DNA from: Phyllobacterium zundukense
Lineage (GTDB): Bacteria; Pseudomonadota; Alphaproteobacteria; Rhizobiales; Rhizobiaceae
NCBI RefSeq assembly: GCF_002764115.1
Contig: NZ_CP017940.1
Coordinates: 3,756,501-3,820,500 of the forward strand
Direction: 5' to 3'
Length of the DNA stretch: 64,000 nucleotides
A program made the translations under genes and the position numbers. A model generated the notes under the pieces. That model was not told the DNA's origin. It made no database searches and was given only the letters and a program-made list of their open reading frames with translations. Position 1 is the first letter of the stretch; every line of letters begins with the position of its first letter. This document shows positions 46,301 to 54,980 of this stretch, piece after piece.

Positions 46301-46864
46301 ATCGAGCACATCGGCAAAGGCCGCGGCAAGCTCAGCATTGCTGTCAAGGCGCGCCGACTGCAGCAACTGCCGGCGCGCCTCGCCGACCAGGGCCACCTGC
46401 ATCATGTCATCCATCAGTTCGAAGTGGCCAGCGATATTGGCCTCGAGCGGAAACTGGTGGAGAATGGCCTCGCAGAAGGCGTGGATGGTCTGGATCTTGA
46501 GCCCGCCCGGCGTTTCCAGCGCACGCGCAAACAGGCGGCGCGCCTGTGCCAGGCGAGCGAGATCCGGCGGTCTGCCATCGATCTGCTGGATGGTTTGCGT
46601 CAGCGTAACTTCATCCGTCGTTGCCCATTCGGAAAGACGTGCAAAGACGCGGTTCTGCATCACCGCTGCCGCTGCCTTTGTATAGGTGAGGCAGAGGATT
46701 TTCGAAGGATCGGTTCCGTCGAGCAGCAGCCGAATGACCCGCTCGGTCAGAACGTGGGTCTTGCCGGAGCCGGCATTGGCCGAAACCCAGACCGAATCTC
46801 TTGGATCTGCCGCCTTGTTTTGGTTCGCTATCGTTTCGAAGGGAATGATGCGGGGCTTTTTCAT
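43361..46864 (-). CDS. addA: AddA helicase-nuclease subunit (double-strand break repair)
   Basis: Main motor and nuclease of the AddAB complex that processes DNA ends for RecA loading, the alphaproteobacterial counterpart of RecBCD. The 1167-residue UvrD-like protein has Walker [17 protein letters not shown] (about 28-43), LCLTYTKAAAAVM, Walker B HILVDEAQDTSPNQWNVI, motif IV-VI segments (VMTVHASKGLEAAVVFLVD, RRLLYVGMTRAEDRLIV) and a C-terminal PD-(D/E)XK nuclease with VLIVDYKTNRPAP. Its ATG overlaps the addB stop by four bases (ATGA). Confidence 0.97.
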   Translation of the reverse strand: MKKPRIIPFETIANQNKAADPRDSVWVSANAGSGKTHVLTERVIRLLLDGTDPSKILCLTYTKAAAAVMQNRVFARLSEWATTDEVTLTQTIQQIDGRPPDLARLAQARRLFARALETPGGLKIQTIHAFCEAILHQFPLEANIAGHFELMDDMMQVALVGEARRQLLQSARLDSNAELAAAFADVLDAAGEFGLQGLLDEAVNKRHDLTQFIDDIGHDELRRQTFYAHFGFTGAETEDSILSTLWPVREFDSAILGEILDIPRSATRAQEFALTLRFAKVNGQLDQREEALRAAFLKAGGEPKSGSFISSKAVIDRVPDFIDRYDRAAQRVFDGLDRLKQLRLVRLTLSALVLVDDLIGRYQQMKKAHGLLDFDDLIVRTVKLLARQDAGPWVQYKLDKGIDHILVDEAQDTSPNQWNVIRLLSEEFFAGKTARDIRRTLFAVGDEKQSIYSFQGAVPEDFAEHGKATERKTRQSELSFARVNLNFSFRSSPDVLSAVDRVFARPEANRGFGADHGATVHTAIRDHDPGEVQIWEMLNPETAPQEEDWRTPVDSLPAPPVRLAEQIARTIDLWLKNGEILDGQGRRLEARDIMVLVRKRDQFMPALSRELKKRHVPVAGADRLKLTDHIAVKDLMALGRFMLLSSDDLSLAALLKSPLFKLGDDQLFALAYGRAENETLYQRLIACSEDDLILHGIAQRLQEWRNRADTVPVFEFYANILGPGGARRDLLARLGHEAGDVIDEFQNYAVATEKTGLPGLQAFLETLDAAAPEIKRELDQSRNEVRIMTVHASKGLEAAVVFLVDSGSAASAGGRTPNLLSFDLREKDGWQGKGFLFVPSKAYATAFTGNIVDNLKIRAEEEYRRLLYVGMTRAEDRLIVCGYRGARQAPGTWHDLVGAALGEVSEPFEHPIEGVAAKRYRVTERVSATIAEPDTAVEINAAPFPASYRKPMPREAGLPRPLAPSGVSVLIEPEDETPLVTGSPVLVTDHGDPSFAIRRGTVIHALLQTLPNLPADQRLAAAEQYLSRAAFDWKPDEAERALQSVFNVMDDPGFAPVFAAGSLAEVAIMGTLHLRGKDHAVSGVIDRLAVNESSVLIVDYKTNRPAPRTLADVPAAYVAQLALYRQLLGPLYPGKTVEAALLFTEGPYLIDIPVNEMHGALARLTAS

Positions 46865-49800
46865 TCGGCGTCGCCGCCATCATCAGCACCGCCTGCCGAC
46901 CATTCCAGTACGCGGGCGAGATGATCATAGTCCCCGGTCAGATCCGTCTCCTTGAATGGCAGGGCGCGCGACAGATAGCCTTTATGTGGGTCGCGGTAGG
47001 CGTTCAGCAATTCGGTCAGCCGGCGCCAGGAAAGTTCGCCCAGTTCCGGCGCGGTTTTCTCGGTGCTATTGGCGGCTGTGCCGATCTTCAGGATCGATTC
47101 CGGATCCACCCTGCCATTGGGCCGGAGGCGCACATAGAGAAGATCAGCGGCGTCGCGCTTGCCGACTTCGTGGAAGGCACCACGTGCCAGAAGCGCTGCT
47201 TCAAGTGCGAGCTGGGGTGACAGCAGTACGTGAGCCTGGCGTTTCGACGGCGTCGAACCGGTCTTGTAGTCGATGATGTCGACCGTACCATCACGCCTGA
47301 GATCGACCCGGTCAGCACGCCCCGAAAGGGTCACGCCCGTTGCCTCGACCGGTATCTTCTTCGAGGCGATTTCGGGGTGACGCTTGGCAATCAATGGGGC
47401 ACGGCTGCGCTCCCAATCGAGAAATTCAGGCACCAGCGCCCGAAACCGTGGCCACCAGACCGCGTCGATTTCCTCCGGCAGCGCGATATCGTCGAAATAA
47501 CGTCTGCCGATGTCCAGCAATTGTGCGGCGGCATCCGCATGCACCGGGTCAATGCCCTGCTCGGTAAAATGCGCCAGGATGTTGTGGAACAGCGAACCGC
47601 GCTCCGCCACATCGGGATCGCGGATCAGCGGCTCGATCGGGCGCAGGCGCAGGATGCGGCGGGCAAAGATCGCGTAGGGATCGCGCCTCAGCGTTTCGAT
47701 TTCCGTAACCGAGAAATGTTTGGGTCGCGCCTCAAGCGGTGGCTTCGGTTCGGGCCGCTTGACGAAATCCTCATCCGCCGCATGATCGATCTCGCGCGCC
47801 CAGTTCAGATATTTCGTGCCGCGCGTCCGCAACTCCGCCGCTGCGGGTTTGCCGAGCACCGTTTCCAGCCGCTGCAGCCAGCGCGACGCAACCGTCGGCG
47901 CATTGGCGGAGCGTTGCGACCGGGTCAGGATGACATGGTCCATGCCCATTGCCATCTGGAAATCATGGGCGGCGAGACCTGTGCGACGCTCCGGCGGCTC
48001 CAGATTGACAATAGATTTCATCGGCCGCGACATGAACGGGTCATTGCGGGTTTTGCCCGGCCACGAGCCCTCATTGAGTCCGCCGATGATAACCGTGTCG
48101 ACGGTCTGCAGACGCGCTTCAAGTGCACCCCAGATGAACAGGCGGGGATGGGCACCGGCTTTCGGCTTTACAACCTCACCGGACATCAGCGCCTCGATCA
48201 TGCCCGGCCATTCGGAGGGCAGAAAATCGAGCCCTGCATCGGCGGAAACCAGATTGCGCAGGAAGGCTGCGAACTGTTCACCGGCAGCGCCGGAGTAGAG
48301 CGCCGCGATATCGCCCTTGTCGTCGCGCGCCAGATTTTCCAGGCTGGCTACGCTCGCATGGATGATTTCAGCCATTTGCACCGGCTCGGCCATGTCGGCA
48401 AAGGCGGCGAGCGGCTCCATGCTGCGGCTGAGCGCAGCGCAGGCGATCCGCGCTGCCTCGATCTGCGCGACGGAAATTTGCCGCACCCAGACGGGTTCGA
48501 ATGGCGCGCTGCTGCCTTCGGCCAGTCGTGTCTCGAAGAAGGCGGCAAGTCCGGAAAGCGAGGCGCGTCCGGTGCCGCCGCGCAGGGATACGAGTTCGAT
48601 GGTTTCTGCCGCCTGCCGCACTGTCGAGCGTTCAAGACCAAGCCGCGTCAACGGGTGCTTGAGCAGTGCGAGCAGCGAGACCGGATCGCCAGGGTTGAAG
48701 ACCGTTTCGAGTGTCAGTCGCATCAGCGTCGCCGGTTGCGTTTCACGCAAGGCATGACCGCCGGAATCATCGGCCGCAATGTTGAAGCGCGCGAGTTCCG
48801 TCGAGACGCGCCGCGCCAGATCGCGATCGGCTGTGATAAGCGCCGCCGTCCGGTCCGGCTGGTCGATCGCATCGCGCAGGGCGACCGCCACGGTAAGTGC
48901 CTCTTCCCGCTCATTCGCTGCCTCGACCAGGGCAACTGATCCGATGGCGGCAGAAAACTGCCCACTGGCACGGTCGATAGTACTCCAGGCCTCGCTGGTA
49001 TCGGCGGGGCGCATGGCCTCAGCGAGCAGATGCTCGCGGGCGCGTTTCTGCGGCGCAACGCTTCCCAAAGGGACAACATCGTGGCGCAGCACACCGAGCT
49101 CACCCAGGAGTTTCTTCAGGCCGTATTGCGGATGGCCGAAGATCGACGGATTGTTGGCGATGTTTCCCAGAACTTCCCAGCTTTCCGCGTCCATGTCGCG
49201 ATCGAGGCCAGGCAGGACAACTGCGCCTTGCTGCAGTGATGCGATCGCTGCAAGCAGTTTCGCCGTGGCGGGTATGGAGCCCGTGGACCCGGCAGCGATG
49301 ACTGGTCCATCCGGCGGGTTGCGCATCAGGCGCTCGGCTTCCAGCTCAATCAGGCGGTTGCGATGGGCCGCGGGATTGGATCGATGACGATCGGCAAGAA
49401 TATCCGGCCAGAGGCTGGTGACGATGCCCAGAAAATCGAGCGTCACCTGCCACCAGTTCGGCAGCTCCTCCGATACGATATGGGCGAGTGTCGCCCACCC
49501 GCTGGCCTCCGTTTCCACCTGATCCATCAGAGCGGCGAGGTCGCGCGCCAGCCAGATCGCATCGGCCGTGGTGGCGGGAATGGCGATTTCCTCATTGCCG
49601 AACAGAGCCCGGACATGGTCCGGCAAGCGCTCGCGCCAGGGCCGCACCAGCCGTGCCAGCAGCAGCAGCCGTTCGGTAGAACCTATCGGCGGCAGGAGAT
49701 CGAAGAATGCATCCGATCCCATGTCGAACATCGCCGCATCCTCGTCCACATCGCCGAGTGGGCGGATGACGGGAAGGATGGCGGATTTGACCGGGCTCTT

Positions 49801-50001
49801 TTCGACGAGCAATGAGCGCAAGCTGCGCGCAGCACGGCGTGTCGGCACGTAGATCGTCACGCGCGCCAGAGCCATCGGATCGGTTGTATTGGAAGGGAAG
49901 CCGGGGACGAGCGTGCCCGATTGCAGCGCATCGACGAGTGCAGGCAGGAATGGAATGCCTGGCGCTATCGAAAAAACCCGGCGATGCTGACGCTCAGCCA
50001 T
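46861..50001 (-). CDS. addB: AddB subunit of the AddAB recombination complex
   Basis: Partner of AddA, 1046 residues, with an inactivated helicase-like body and a C-terminal nuclease domain. Nuclease residues appear in RGSLFHNILAHF, GRADRVDLRRDGTVDIIDYK and LLSPQLALEAALLARG. The N-terminal region (IAPGIPFLPALVDAL) lacks a Walker A GKT/S. Only one cysteine (IACAALSRS) is visible in the whole protein, so the iron-sulfur cluster of Bacillus AddB is absent. The ATG at 50001, after AAGGGAT, overlaps the murU stop by eight bases. Confidence 0.94.
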   Translation of the reverse strand: MAERQHRRVFSIAPGIPFLPALVDALQSGTLVPGFPSNTTDPMALARVTIYVPTRRAARSLRSLLVEKSPVKSAILPVIRPLGDVDEDAAMFDMGSDAFFDLLPPIGSTERLLLLARLVRPWRERLPDHVRALFGNEEIAIPATTADAIWLARDLAALMDQVETEASGWATLAHIVSEELPNWWQVTLDFLGIVTSLWPDILADRHRSNPAAHRNRLIELEAERLMRNPPDGPVIAAGSTGSIPATAKLLAAIASLQQGAVVLPGLDRDMDAESWEVLGNIANNPSIFGHPQYGLKKLLGELGVLRHDVVPLGSVAPQKRAREHLLAEAMRPADTSEAWSTIDRASGQFSAAIGSVALVEAANEREEALTVAVALRDAIDQPDRTAALITADRDLARRVSTELARFNIAADDSGGHALRETQPATLMRLTLETVFNPGDPVSLLALLKHPLTRLGLERSTVRQAAETIELVSLRGGTGRASLSGLAAFFETRLAEGSSAPFEPVWVRQISVAQIEAARIACAALSRSMEPLAAFADMAEPVQMAEIIHASVASLENLARDDKGDIAALYSGAAGEQFAAFLRNLVSADAGLDFLPSEWPGMIEALMSGEVVKPKAGAHPRLFIWGALEARLQTVDTVIIGGLNEGSWPGKTRNDPFMSRPMKSIVNLEPPERRTGLAAHDFQMAMGMDHVILTRSQRSANAPTVASRWLQRLETVLGKPAAAELRTRGTKYLNWAREIDHAADEDFVKRPEPKPPLEARPKHFSVTEIETLRRDPYAIFARRILRLRPIEPLIRDPDVAERGSLFHNILAHFTEQGIDPVHADAAAQLLDIGRRYFDDIALPEEIDAVWWPRFRALVPEFLDWERSRAPLIAKRHPEIASKKIPVEATGVTLSGRADRVDLRRDGTVDIIDYKTGSTPSKRQAHVLLSPQLALEAALLARGAFHEVGKRDAADLLYVRLRPNGRVDPESILKIGTAANSTEKTAPELGELSWRRLTELLNAYRDPHKGYLSRALPFKETDLTGDYDHLARVLEWSAGGADDGGDAE

Positions 50002-50725
50002 GGATCCCTTGACCGGCCGTGGCGATGGCGGCTTCCGCTTCGCCGATAGCACCGGGCGTTCCAACCGTCAGCCAGAGCCCGTTCATTGGCAGGCCGTAAA
50101 GCCGGTCAGCAGCAATTGCCGCATCAAAATAACGGTTAAGCGATGCCTTGCCTGCCGGCGCACCGGCAAAGATGCGCGGATGCACTATGGCTGCACCAGC
50201 ATAAATATAGGGCGAAGTCTCCCCCGCTTCGAGACGGCGCAGCCTGCCCTCAGCGCTCATGTTGAAATCGCCGCGCCCGTCATATCCGGTCGCCTGCCCC
50301 TTCGCTGCGATCATGAGAAGAATGTCCATGCGCGCATCATCCCATCCTTCCGCCAGCAGGACAAGATTCGGCCGCCCGCCATCGATCCAGAAAGTGTCGG
50401 CATTGATGACAAAAAAGGGATCAGAGCCTATCTGCGGCAGCGCATTGATAATACCGCCAGCGGAATCGAGCAGTTCCTTGCGCTCATCGGAAACGAGGAT
50501 CGCTGGTGTCTTGCGCGTCGCCAGATGCATATCGAGCTGGTCGGCGAGATAGTGGGTGTTGACAATCGCGCGCTCAACGCCAGCATTTTCGAGCGCGTCA
50601 AGCCCCCAATCAATCAATCGTTTGCCGGCTACCTTTACCAATGGTTTCGGCATGGTATCGGTGATCGGAGCCATGCGCTTGCCGAGACCGGCTGCCAGAA
50701 CCATTGCCGTACGCGGACTCGTCAT
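49994..50725 (-). CDS. murU: MurU-like N-acetylmuramate 1-phosphate uridylyltransferase
   Basis: Nucleotidyltransferase of 243 residues with the signature MVLAAGLGKRMAPITDTMPKPLVKVAGKRL (split as AAGLGKRM and PKPLVKV), the VNTHYLADQLDMHL segment and the metal Asp in FFVINADTFWIDGG. In Pseudomonas, MurU converts MurNAc-1-P to UDP-MurNAc after AmgK, bypassing fosfomycin-sensitive synthesis. Here it directly follows the AmgK-like kinase domain of the upstream fusion gene (3-base gap), which strongly supports that assignment. A TTG one codon upstream is a less likely start. Confidence 0.88.
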   Translation of the reverse strand: MTSPRTAMVLAAGLGKRMAPITDTMPKPLVKVAGKRLIDWGLDALENAGVERAIVNTHYLADQLDMHLATRKTPAILVSDERKELLDSAGGIINALPQIGSDPFFVINADTFWIDGGRPNLVLLAEGWDDARMDILLMIAAKGQATGYDGRGDFNMSAEGRLRRLEAGETSPYIYAGAAIVHPRIFAGAPAGKASLNRYFDAAIAADRLYGLPMNGLWLTVGTPGAIGEAEAAIATAGQGIHG

Positions 50726-50728
50726 CAA

Positions 50729-52234
50729 TCAAATCTCCGAAGATAGTATGCCTGCCTTTTCGCACCAATCCTTCACCGGCACCAGTGCCGGATGGCCAAT
50801 GACGCGATTGAGATAGGTCTGGATACGGGACAAGTGCTTCAAATAGAAAGGCTTGCCGTCACGCTCGTCAAGGCGAACAAAGATGCCGAGTATCTTGGCG
50901 TTCCGCTGTGCCGCCATGATGGCAAAGGCTACGCGGAAACCCGTCTCATCGAATTCGCTGTCGGCCAACCGCCGCTCGTCAAGATAGGCGGCGAGCAGAT
51001 GATCCTGCAGTTCCGGTGCAACGGTCACCCGCGCATCAAGAACGAGCGAGGCCACGTCATAGGCAGACGGGCCGATCATGGCGTCCTGGAAGTCAATAAG
51101 CCCGACCCGATCCGTTCCCACCGCCCCGTCCCGCCAGAGAATATTGGGCGAGTGAACATCGCGCAGCAGCAGGCTTCTCTCGGATTTACTTATCTGGCTA
51201 AATACTCTGCCCCAGGCGGCGACGTAAGCGGCTTTTTGCGCGGGATCAAGCGGTGCTCCACGCATGCGTGGCACATACCAATCGGATAGAAGCTCTACCT
51301 CGATCATCATGGCATCGCGATCGAAGTTGTGGATATGATGTGAATAACCCTCAGTGGCATCGACATCCTGGGGCCAGGAATGTTGATGCAATTTCGCCAG
51401 CAGGCGAACCGCGGCCTCATAACGTTCCGGAATTGGTGCGCCGTCGGCATCAAGCACGCCGTCGCTTCCGAGATTTTCCAGCAGCAGAAACCCGCTCTCA
51501 AGATCTTCGGCATAAATTTCGGGAACAGTGAAACCCTTGGATTGCAACAATCTGTCCAGGGCAACAAACGCCGTAACCGACTGGGAGAGGTGTGCGATCT
51601 GCATGTAGGTCTTGCCATCGCGCAGGACTGGTCCGCCGGGATTGTAGGGCGAGTTCATCAGGATGAGCGGAAGCTTTTCTCCCACCGCAATCGTTTCATA
51701 GCCGCGAGCAGATGCGTCGCCGAGGAGATAGCGCCGTTCGGCCCTGGCAAAGCCGGCGTCTTTCAAAAATTTGCGGATCGCCAGCGAGCGCTGCAACCGG
51801 GCAAGGGCAGCAGGCTCACCGTCGATCAATGCCTTGCGGCCATCGCCATCGCCGAGCAGTGTCACGCGCAGGCTGGATTTGGGCAAAGCGCTGCCCGCCC
51901 GTTCCGGCCACTCCACCAGCACTGTACCGTCCTCCAGAGCCTCATCGAGGCCGAGTTCATCAAGCTCGTCAGCCGAGGACAGGCGGTAAAGGTCGACATG
52001 GCTGACCGGCAAGCGCAATTCCGGATAGGACTGCACGATCGTGAAAGTCGGGCTTGGCACCTCATAACCATTGTCGTTGGCAATCGTTCGAATCAAACCG
52101 CGTGCCAGCGTCGACTTGCCGGCGCCGAGATCGCCTGAAAGCGATACGAGATCGCCCTTGCGCAGCGCCAGCGCCAAATCCTCGCCAAGCCGTTCGGTAT
52201 CTTCTGTCGTTGCGAGCTGGATGGTGAGGGTCAT
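50729..52234 (-). CDS. tsaE-amgK: Fusion of TsaE ATPase and AmgK-like sugar kinase
   Basis: A single 501-residue frame joins two activities. Residues about 1-150 are TsaE, the ATPase needed for threonylcarbamoyl-adenosine in tRNA: SGDLGAGKSTLARGLI (Walker A), SPTFTIVQSYPE, VDLYRLSSADELDELG, VLVEWPERA. Residues about 160-501 are an aminoglycoside-phosphotransferase-fold kinase resembling AmgK (N-acetylmuramate kinase): LLRDVHSPNILWRDG (catalytic loop) and GLIDFQDAMIGPSAYD (metal loop). No stop or start separates them. The start at 52234 (MTLTIQLATTEDTE) is seven bases after divL. The kinase assignment is supported by murU next door. Confidence 0.9.
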   Translation of the reverse strand: MTLTIQLATTEDTERLGEDLALALRKGDLVSLSGDLGAGKSTLARGLIRTIANDNGYEVPSPTFTIVQSYPELRLPVSHVDLYRLSSADELDELGLDEALEDGTVLVEWPERAGSALPKSSLRVTLLGDGDGRKALIDGEPAALARLQRSLAIRKFLKDAGFARAERRYLLGDASARGYETIAVGEKLPLILMNSPYNPGGPVLRDGKTYMQIAHLSQSVTAFVALDRLLQSKGFTVPEIYAEDLESGFLLLENLGSDGVLDADGAPIPERYEAAVRLLAKLHQHSWPQDVDATEGYSHHIHNFDRDAMMIEVELLSDWYVPRMRGAPLDPAQKAAYVAAWGRVFSQISKSERSLLLRDVHSPNILWRDGAVGTDRVGLIDFQDAMIGPSAYDVASLVLDARVTVAPELQDHLLAAYLDERRLADSEFDETGFRVAFAIMAAQRNAKILGIFVRLDERDGKPFYLKHLSRIQTYLNRVIGHPALVPVKDWCEKAGILSSEI

Positions 52235-52241
52235 GAATGCT

Positions 52242-54773
52242 CTATTCAGCAGCGATGCTGAATGTCCGCGCTTCCAGCGGGAAGCGGCAGGTAACCAGCG
52301 TGCCCTTGCCGGCGGCGCTGTTGATATCGACCGTTCCGCCATGCAGTTCGACGAAACCCTTGACGATCGACAGTCCCAATCCTGCACCGCGTTTGCGCCC
52401 CCCGTTCGGATAGGGCTGGAAACGCTTGAAGATACTGTCGAGCACATAATCGGGCATGCCAGGGCCATTGTCTTTCACGCTGAAGACCATTTCGGCCTGT
52501 TCCCGCCAGCAGGCGAGCGTAACGGTGCTGCCCTCCGGCGCATAATTGGCAGCATTACTGAGAAGATTGGACAGGACCTGCTTGACCCGGCTGGCATCGG
52601 CGCGGAAGGAGCCGGTTCCGGGCGTAATACGGATATCGAGCAGGATATTGTGCTCTTTCAAGCGGTCGGCCACTTTCTCCGAAGCCGTCGTCACAGCATC
52701 GGTGACCGAGACATCGCTGATGTCGAGTTCCATGATCCCGGCATCGACCGTAGCAAGATCAAGAATGTCATTGACGATGGTCAGCAGCACTGAGGACGAC
52801 GTGCCGATGTGATCAAGGTAATCGCGTTGGCGATCATTGAGCGGCCCGGTCATTGGCGTCTGCAGAAGCTCGGTAAAGCCGATGATGTTCGTCAGCGGCG
52901 AGCGCAGCTCATAGGATACGTGCTGGACAAAATCGTTCTTCAGTTCGTCCGTCCGCTCCAGCGCTTCGTTCTTTTCCTTCAGGGCCCGCTCGACCTGCAC
53001 CGAATCGGTCATGTCGACAAAGGTCAGCATGGTCTGGCCGTTTGGCAGAGGCGCCGTCGCGTAGAACAGTATCTTGCCGGTGGTGAGTTCGATATGACCG
53101 GACAGCGACTGGCGTTCGTCGTCGAAGCCAGTGACTGTCGTAACGAACGTTTCCCAATGCGTCGCGTCAGAGACAGTCTCGCACAGACGCCGAATGGCCG
53201 AAATATGCATGCCCTCGGCAATCTGTTCGCGTTTCAGCGACCACAGCGAGGCGAATGCGGGATTGGACAGGCGGATCTTGCCGTCCGAACCGAACACGGC
53301 AACGCCTTCTGCCAAATGATCCAGCGTCTGGCCCTGAACCTTGATCAGCGTGTTGTAACGGCTTTGCAGTTCAAGCTTCTCGGTCAGGTTCTCGAAGACC
53401 CAGGTGACGCCGCCCTTCGGCTGTGGATTGACGATGACACGCAGCGTGCGACCGTCGGTCAGATACCAGATATGCTCCTGCGACTCGACGGAATGATAGG
53501 CCGATAAAACCTGTTCCTTCCAACGACGCCAATCGGGCTGCTCCGGCAAAATGCCGTCGCTGCGGAAGCGATCGAGCAGCATGGCATTGTCGGGGCTGCT
53601 TTCGAGGAAAGCCGTTTCCAATCCCCAAAGCTTTGCAAAAGCCTGGTTGAAGAATTGCAACTTGCGGTTAGCGTCGAACATCGCGACAGCGGAATTCAGC
53701 TGATCCAGCGTGTCCGAGTGATTGAGAACAGTGCGTTTGAACTCCTCGCGGATGAGTTCGACTTCGCTGATATCGGTTGCGAGGCCTGCAGAGCCCGCAC
53801 TGCCGGCAACGTCCGTCACCCGGAAAACGTGACGATCTCCGCCAACCACCGTCGACAGCTGGTCATGGAAGCGCCGGTTCGCTGCTTTGTCCCGTTCAAT
53901 GCGCTCGCGTGCTTGCGCACCGAAGAGTTCACGCGCCTCGGTTATGGCCGTGCGCGTATCACGTACGTCCACGGCCTTGGCATAGGCCATGTTGACCCAG
54001 CTGAGACGGCCGTCGCCATCGCGGCTCCACGCCGGCATATCGATCGATTCCAGCAGCGCGCGCAATGTGCCCACGGCTTCATTGAGTTGATAGTTCTCGG
54101 TCTTGAGCAGCGCCTGTGCGGCCCGCGCTTCTCCGAGATTGATGAAACGGACGATGGCATAGCCGCCGGACGTGCGGCCCTGGACTTCCAGCGGGGCACC
54201 CTTCGCGGTCTCAATGGCAATATCGAATGGCCGTGCCTTTTCGCGCAAGGCCGAGATCGAGCGATCGAGCAAGGTCGCGGAATCGACCTGGAGCCAGCGG
54301 CCAAACGCCAGAAACAACGCCCGAGCCTCGGGCACGCCGATCTCCTGTGGCAGGCTGCCGATCAGATTGGGCGTGCTGGAAGCGCCCTCCCACACGATAA
54401 TGCGCTGGTCCTTGAGATTGAGTAGTGCTTCGTTGCGCTGAACGGTGACGTTGAGATCGGCGACCTTGTCGCGAAGCTGACGATTTTCCTGGGCAATGCG
54501 GCTGCGCTCGCGGATGAGCCAGCCTGCAGAAAGCAATGCGGCGCCCATGGCACCGAGGAACATGGCGAATTGAACCACTTCAAACGTACCGACTTCAACG
54601 CCGAACGGTGTGTTGATCTTGCCCAGCGCATCCTGTGCGTGAACAGTGGGGGAAGAGCTTAACAGAATTGGCAATGCGGAACTGGCGCCCGCAAGCAGGC
54701 TCCGCAGCTTTCTCAGCACCGGCCTTCCGTGTGCTGCATGTTTACTGCGAACATCACCTTCACCAATCGTCAT
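52242..54773 (-). CDS. divL: DivL-type PAS sensor kinase with Tyr in place of the phospho-His
   Basis: Cell-cycle regulator homologous to Caulobacter DivL, which modulates CckA and thereby CtrA. The 843-residue protein has an N-terminal hydrophobic stretch, a membrane helix (FAMFLGAMGAALLSAGWLI), several PAS domains (about 240-600), then a dimerisation/H-box DFVQHVSYELRSPLTNIIGF in which the usual S-H-E-L-R reads S-Y-E-L-R. The catalytic ATPase domain is intact (NLLSNAANYAPEG, DNGPGMPDY, GAGLGLSIVKGFVELHGG). Tyrosine at the phosphoacceptor position is the DivL hallmark. The gene lies between ahcY and tsaE. Confidence 0.9.
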   Translation of the reverse strand: MTIGEGDVRSKHAAHGRPVLRKLRSLLAGASSALPILLSSSPTVHAQDALGKINTPFGVEVGTFEVVQFAMFLGAMGAALLSAGWLIRERSRIAQENRQLRDKVADLNVTVQRNEALLNLKDQRIIVWEGASSTPNLIGSLPQEIGVPEARALFLAFGRWLQVDSATLLDRSISALREKARPFDIAIETAKGAPLEVQGRTSGGYAIVRFINLGEARAAQALLKTENYQLNEAVGTLRALLESIDMPAWSRDGDGRLSWVNMAYAKAVDVRDTRTAITEARELFGAQARERIERDKAANRRFHDQLSTVVGGDRHVFRVTDVAGSAGSAGLATDISEVELIREEFKRTVLNHSDTLDQLNSAVAMFDANRKLQFFNQAFAKLWGLETAFLESSPDNAMLLDRFRSDGILPEQPDWRRWKEQVLSAYHSVESQEHIWYLTDGRTLRVIVNPQPKGGVTWVFENLTEKLELQSRYNTLIKVQGQTLDHLAEGVAVFGSDGKIRLSNPAFASLWSLKREQIAEGMHISAIRRLCETVSDATHWETFVTTVTGFDDERQSLSGHIELTTGKILFYATAPLPNGQTMLTFVDMTDSVQVERALKEKNEALERTDELKNDFVQHVSYELRSPLTNIIGFTELLQTPMTGPLNDRQRDYLDHIGTSSSVLLTIVNDILDLATVDAGIMELDISDVSVTDAVTTASEKVADRLKEHNILLDIRITPGTGSFRADASRVKQVLSNLLSNAANYAPEGSTVTLACWREQAEMVFSVKDNGPGMPDYVLDSIFKRFQPYPNGGRKRGAGLGLSIVKGFVELHGGTVDINSAAGKGTLVTCRFPLEARTFSIAAE

Positions 54774-54921
54774 ATCAACCGTCGCTGCCCCATCCTGACG
54801 AATCCCGGCTGCCCCTTTCCATTCGATTTTTCAATCGCTTGGCCCACCTGGAACAGCGTCATCCCGAATCACTACAATAAACCTTGAGCGAATCGACGGG
54901 AAGAACTGGTCGCAAAAAAGA

Positions 54922-54951
54922 AAGCCGGAGAATTTGTCAATCCTCCGGCTT
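54922..54951 (-). terminator. Terminator after ahcY
   Basis: Stem AAGCCGGAG/CTCCGGCTT with a 12-base loop; on the minus strand it continues TTTCTTTTTTG. It lies 30 bases beyond the ahcY stop and separates ahcY from divL. Confidence 0.85.
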
Positions 54952-54980
54952 CCATATCTTGTGGGTATATACTGATCAGA

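Noticed and set aside
47230..48939. 569-codon open frame on the plus strand opposite addB
   Set aside because: It is a mirror frame of a GC-rich minus-strand gene, with Arg/His/Gly-rich composition and no recognisable domain; addB on the other strand is a clear family member.
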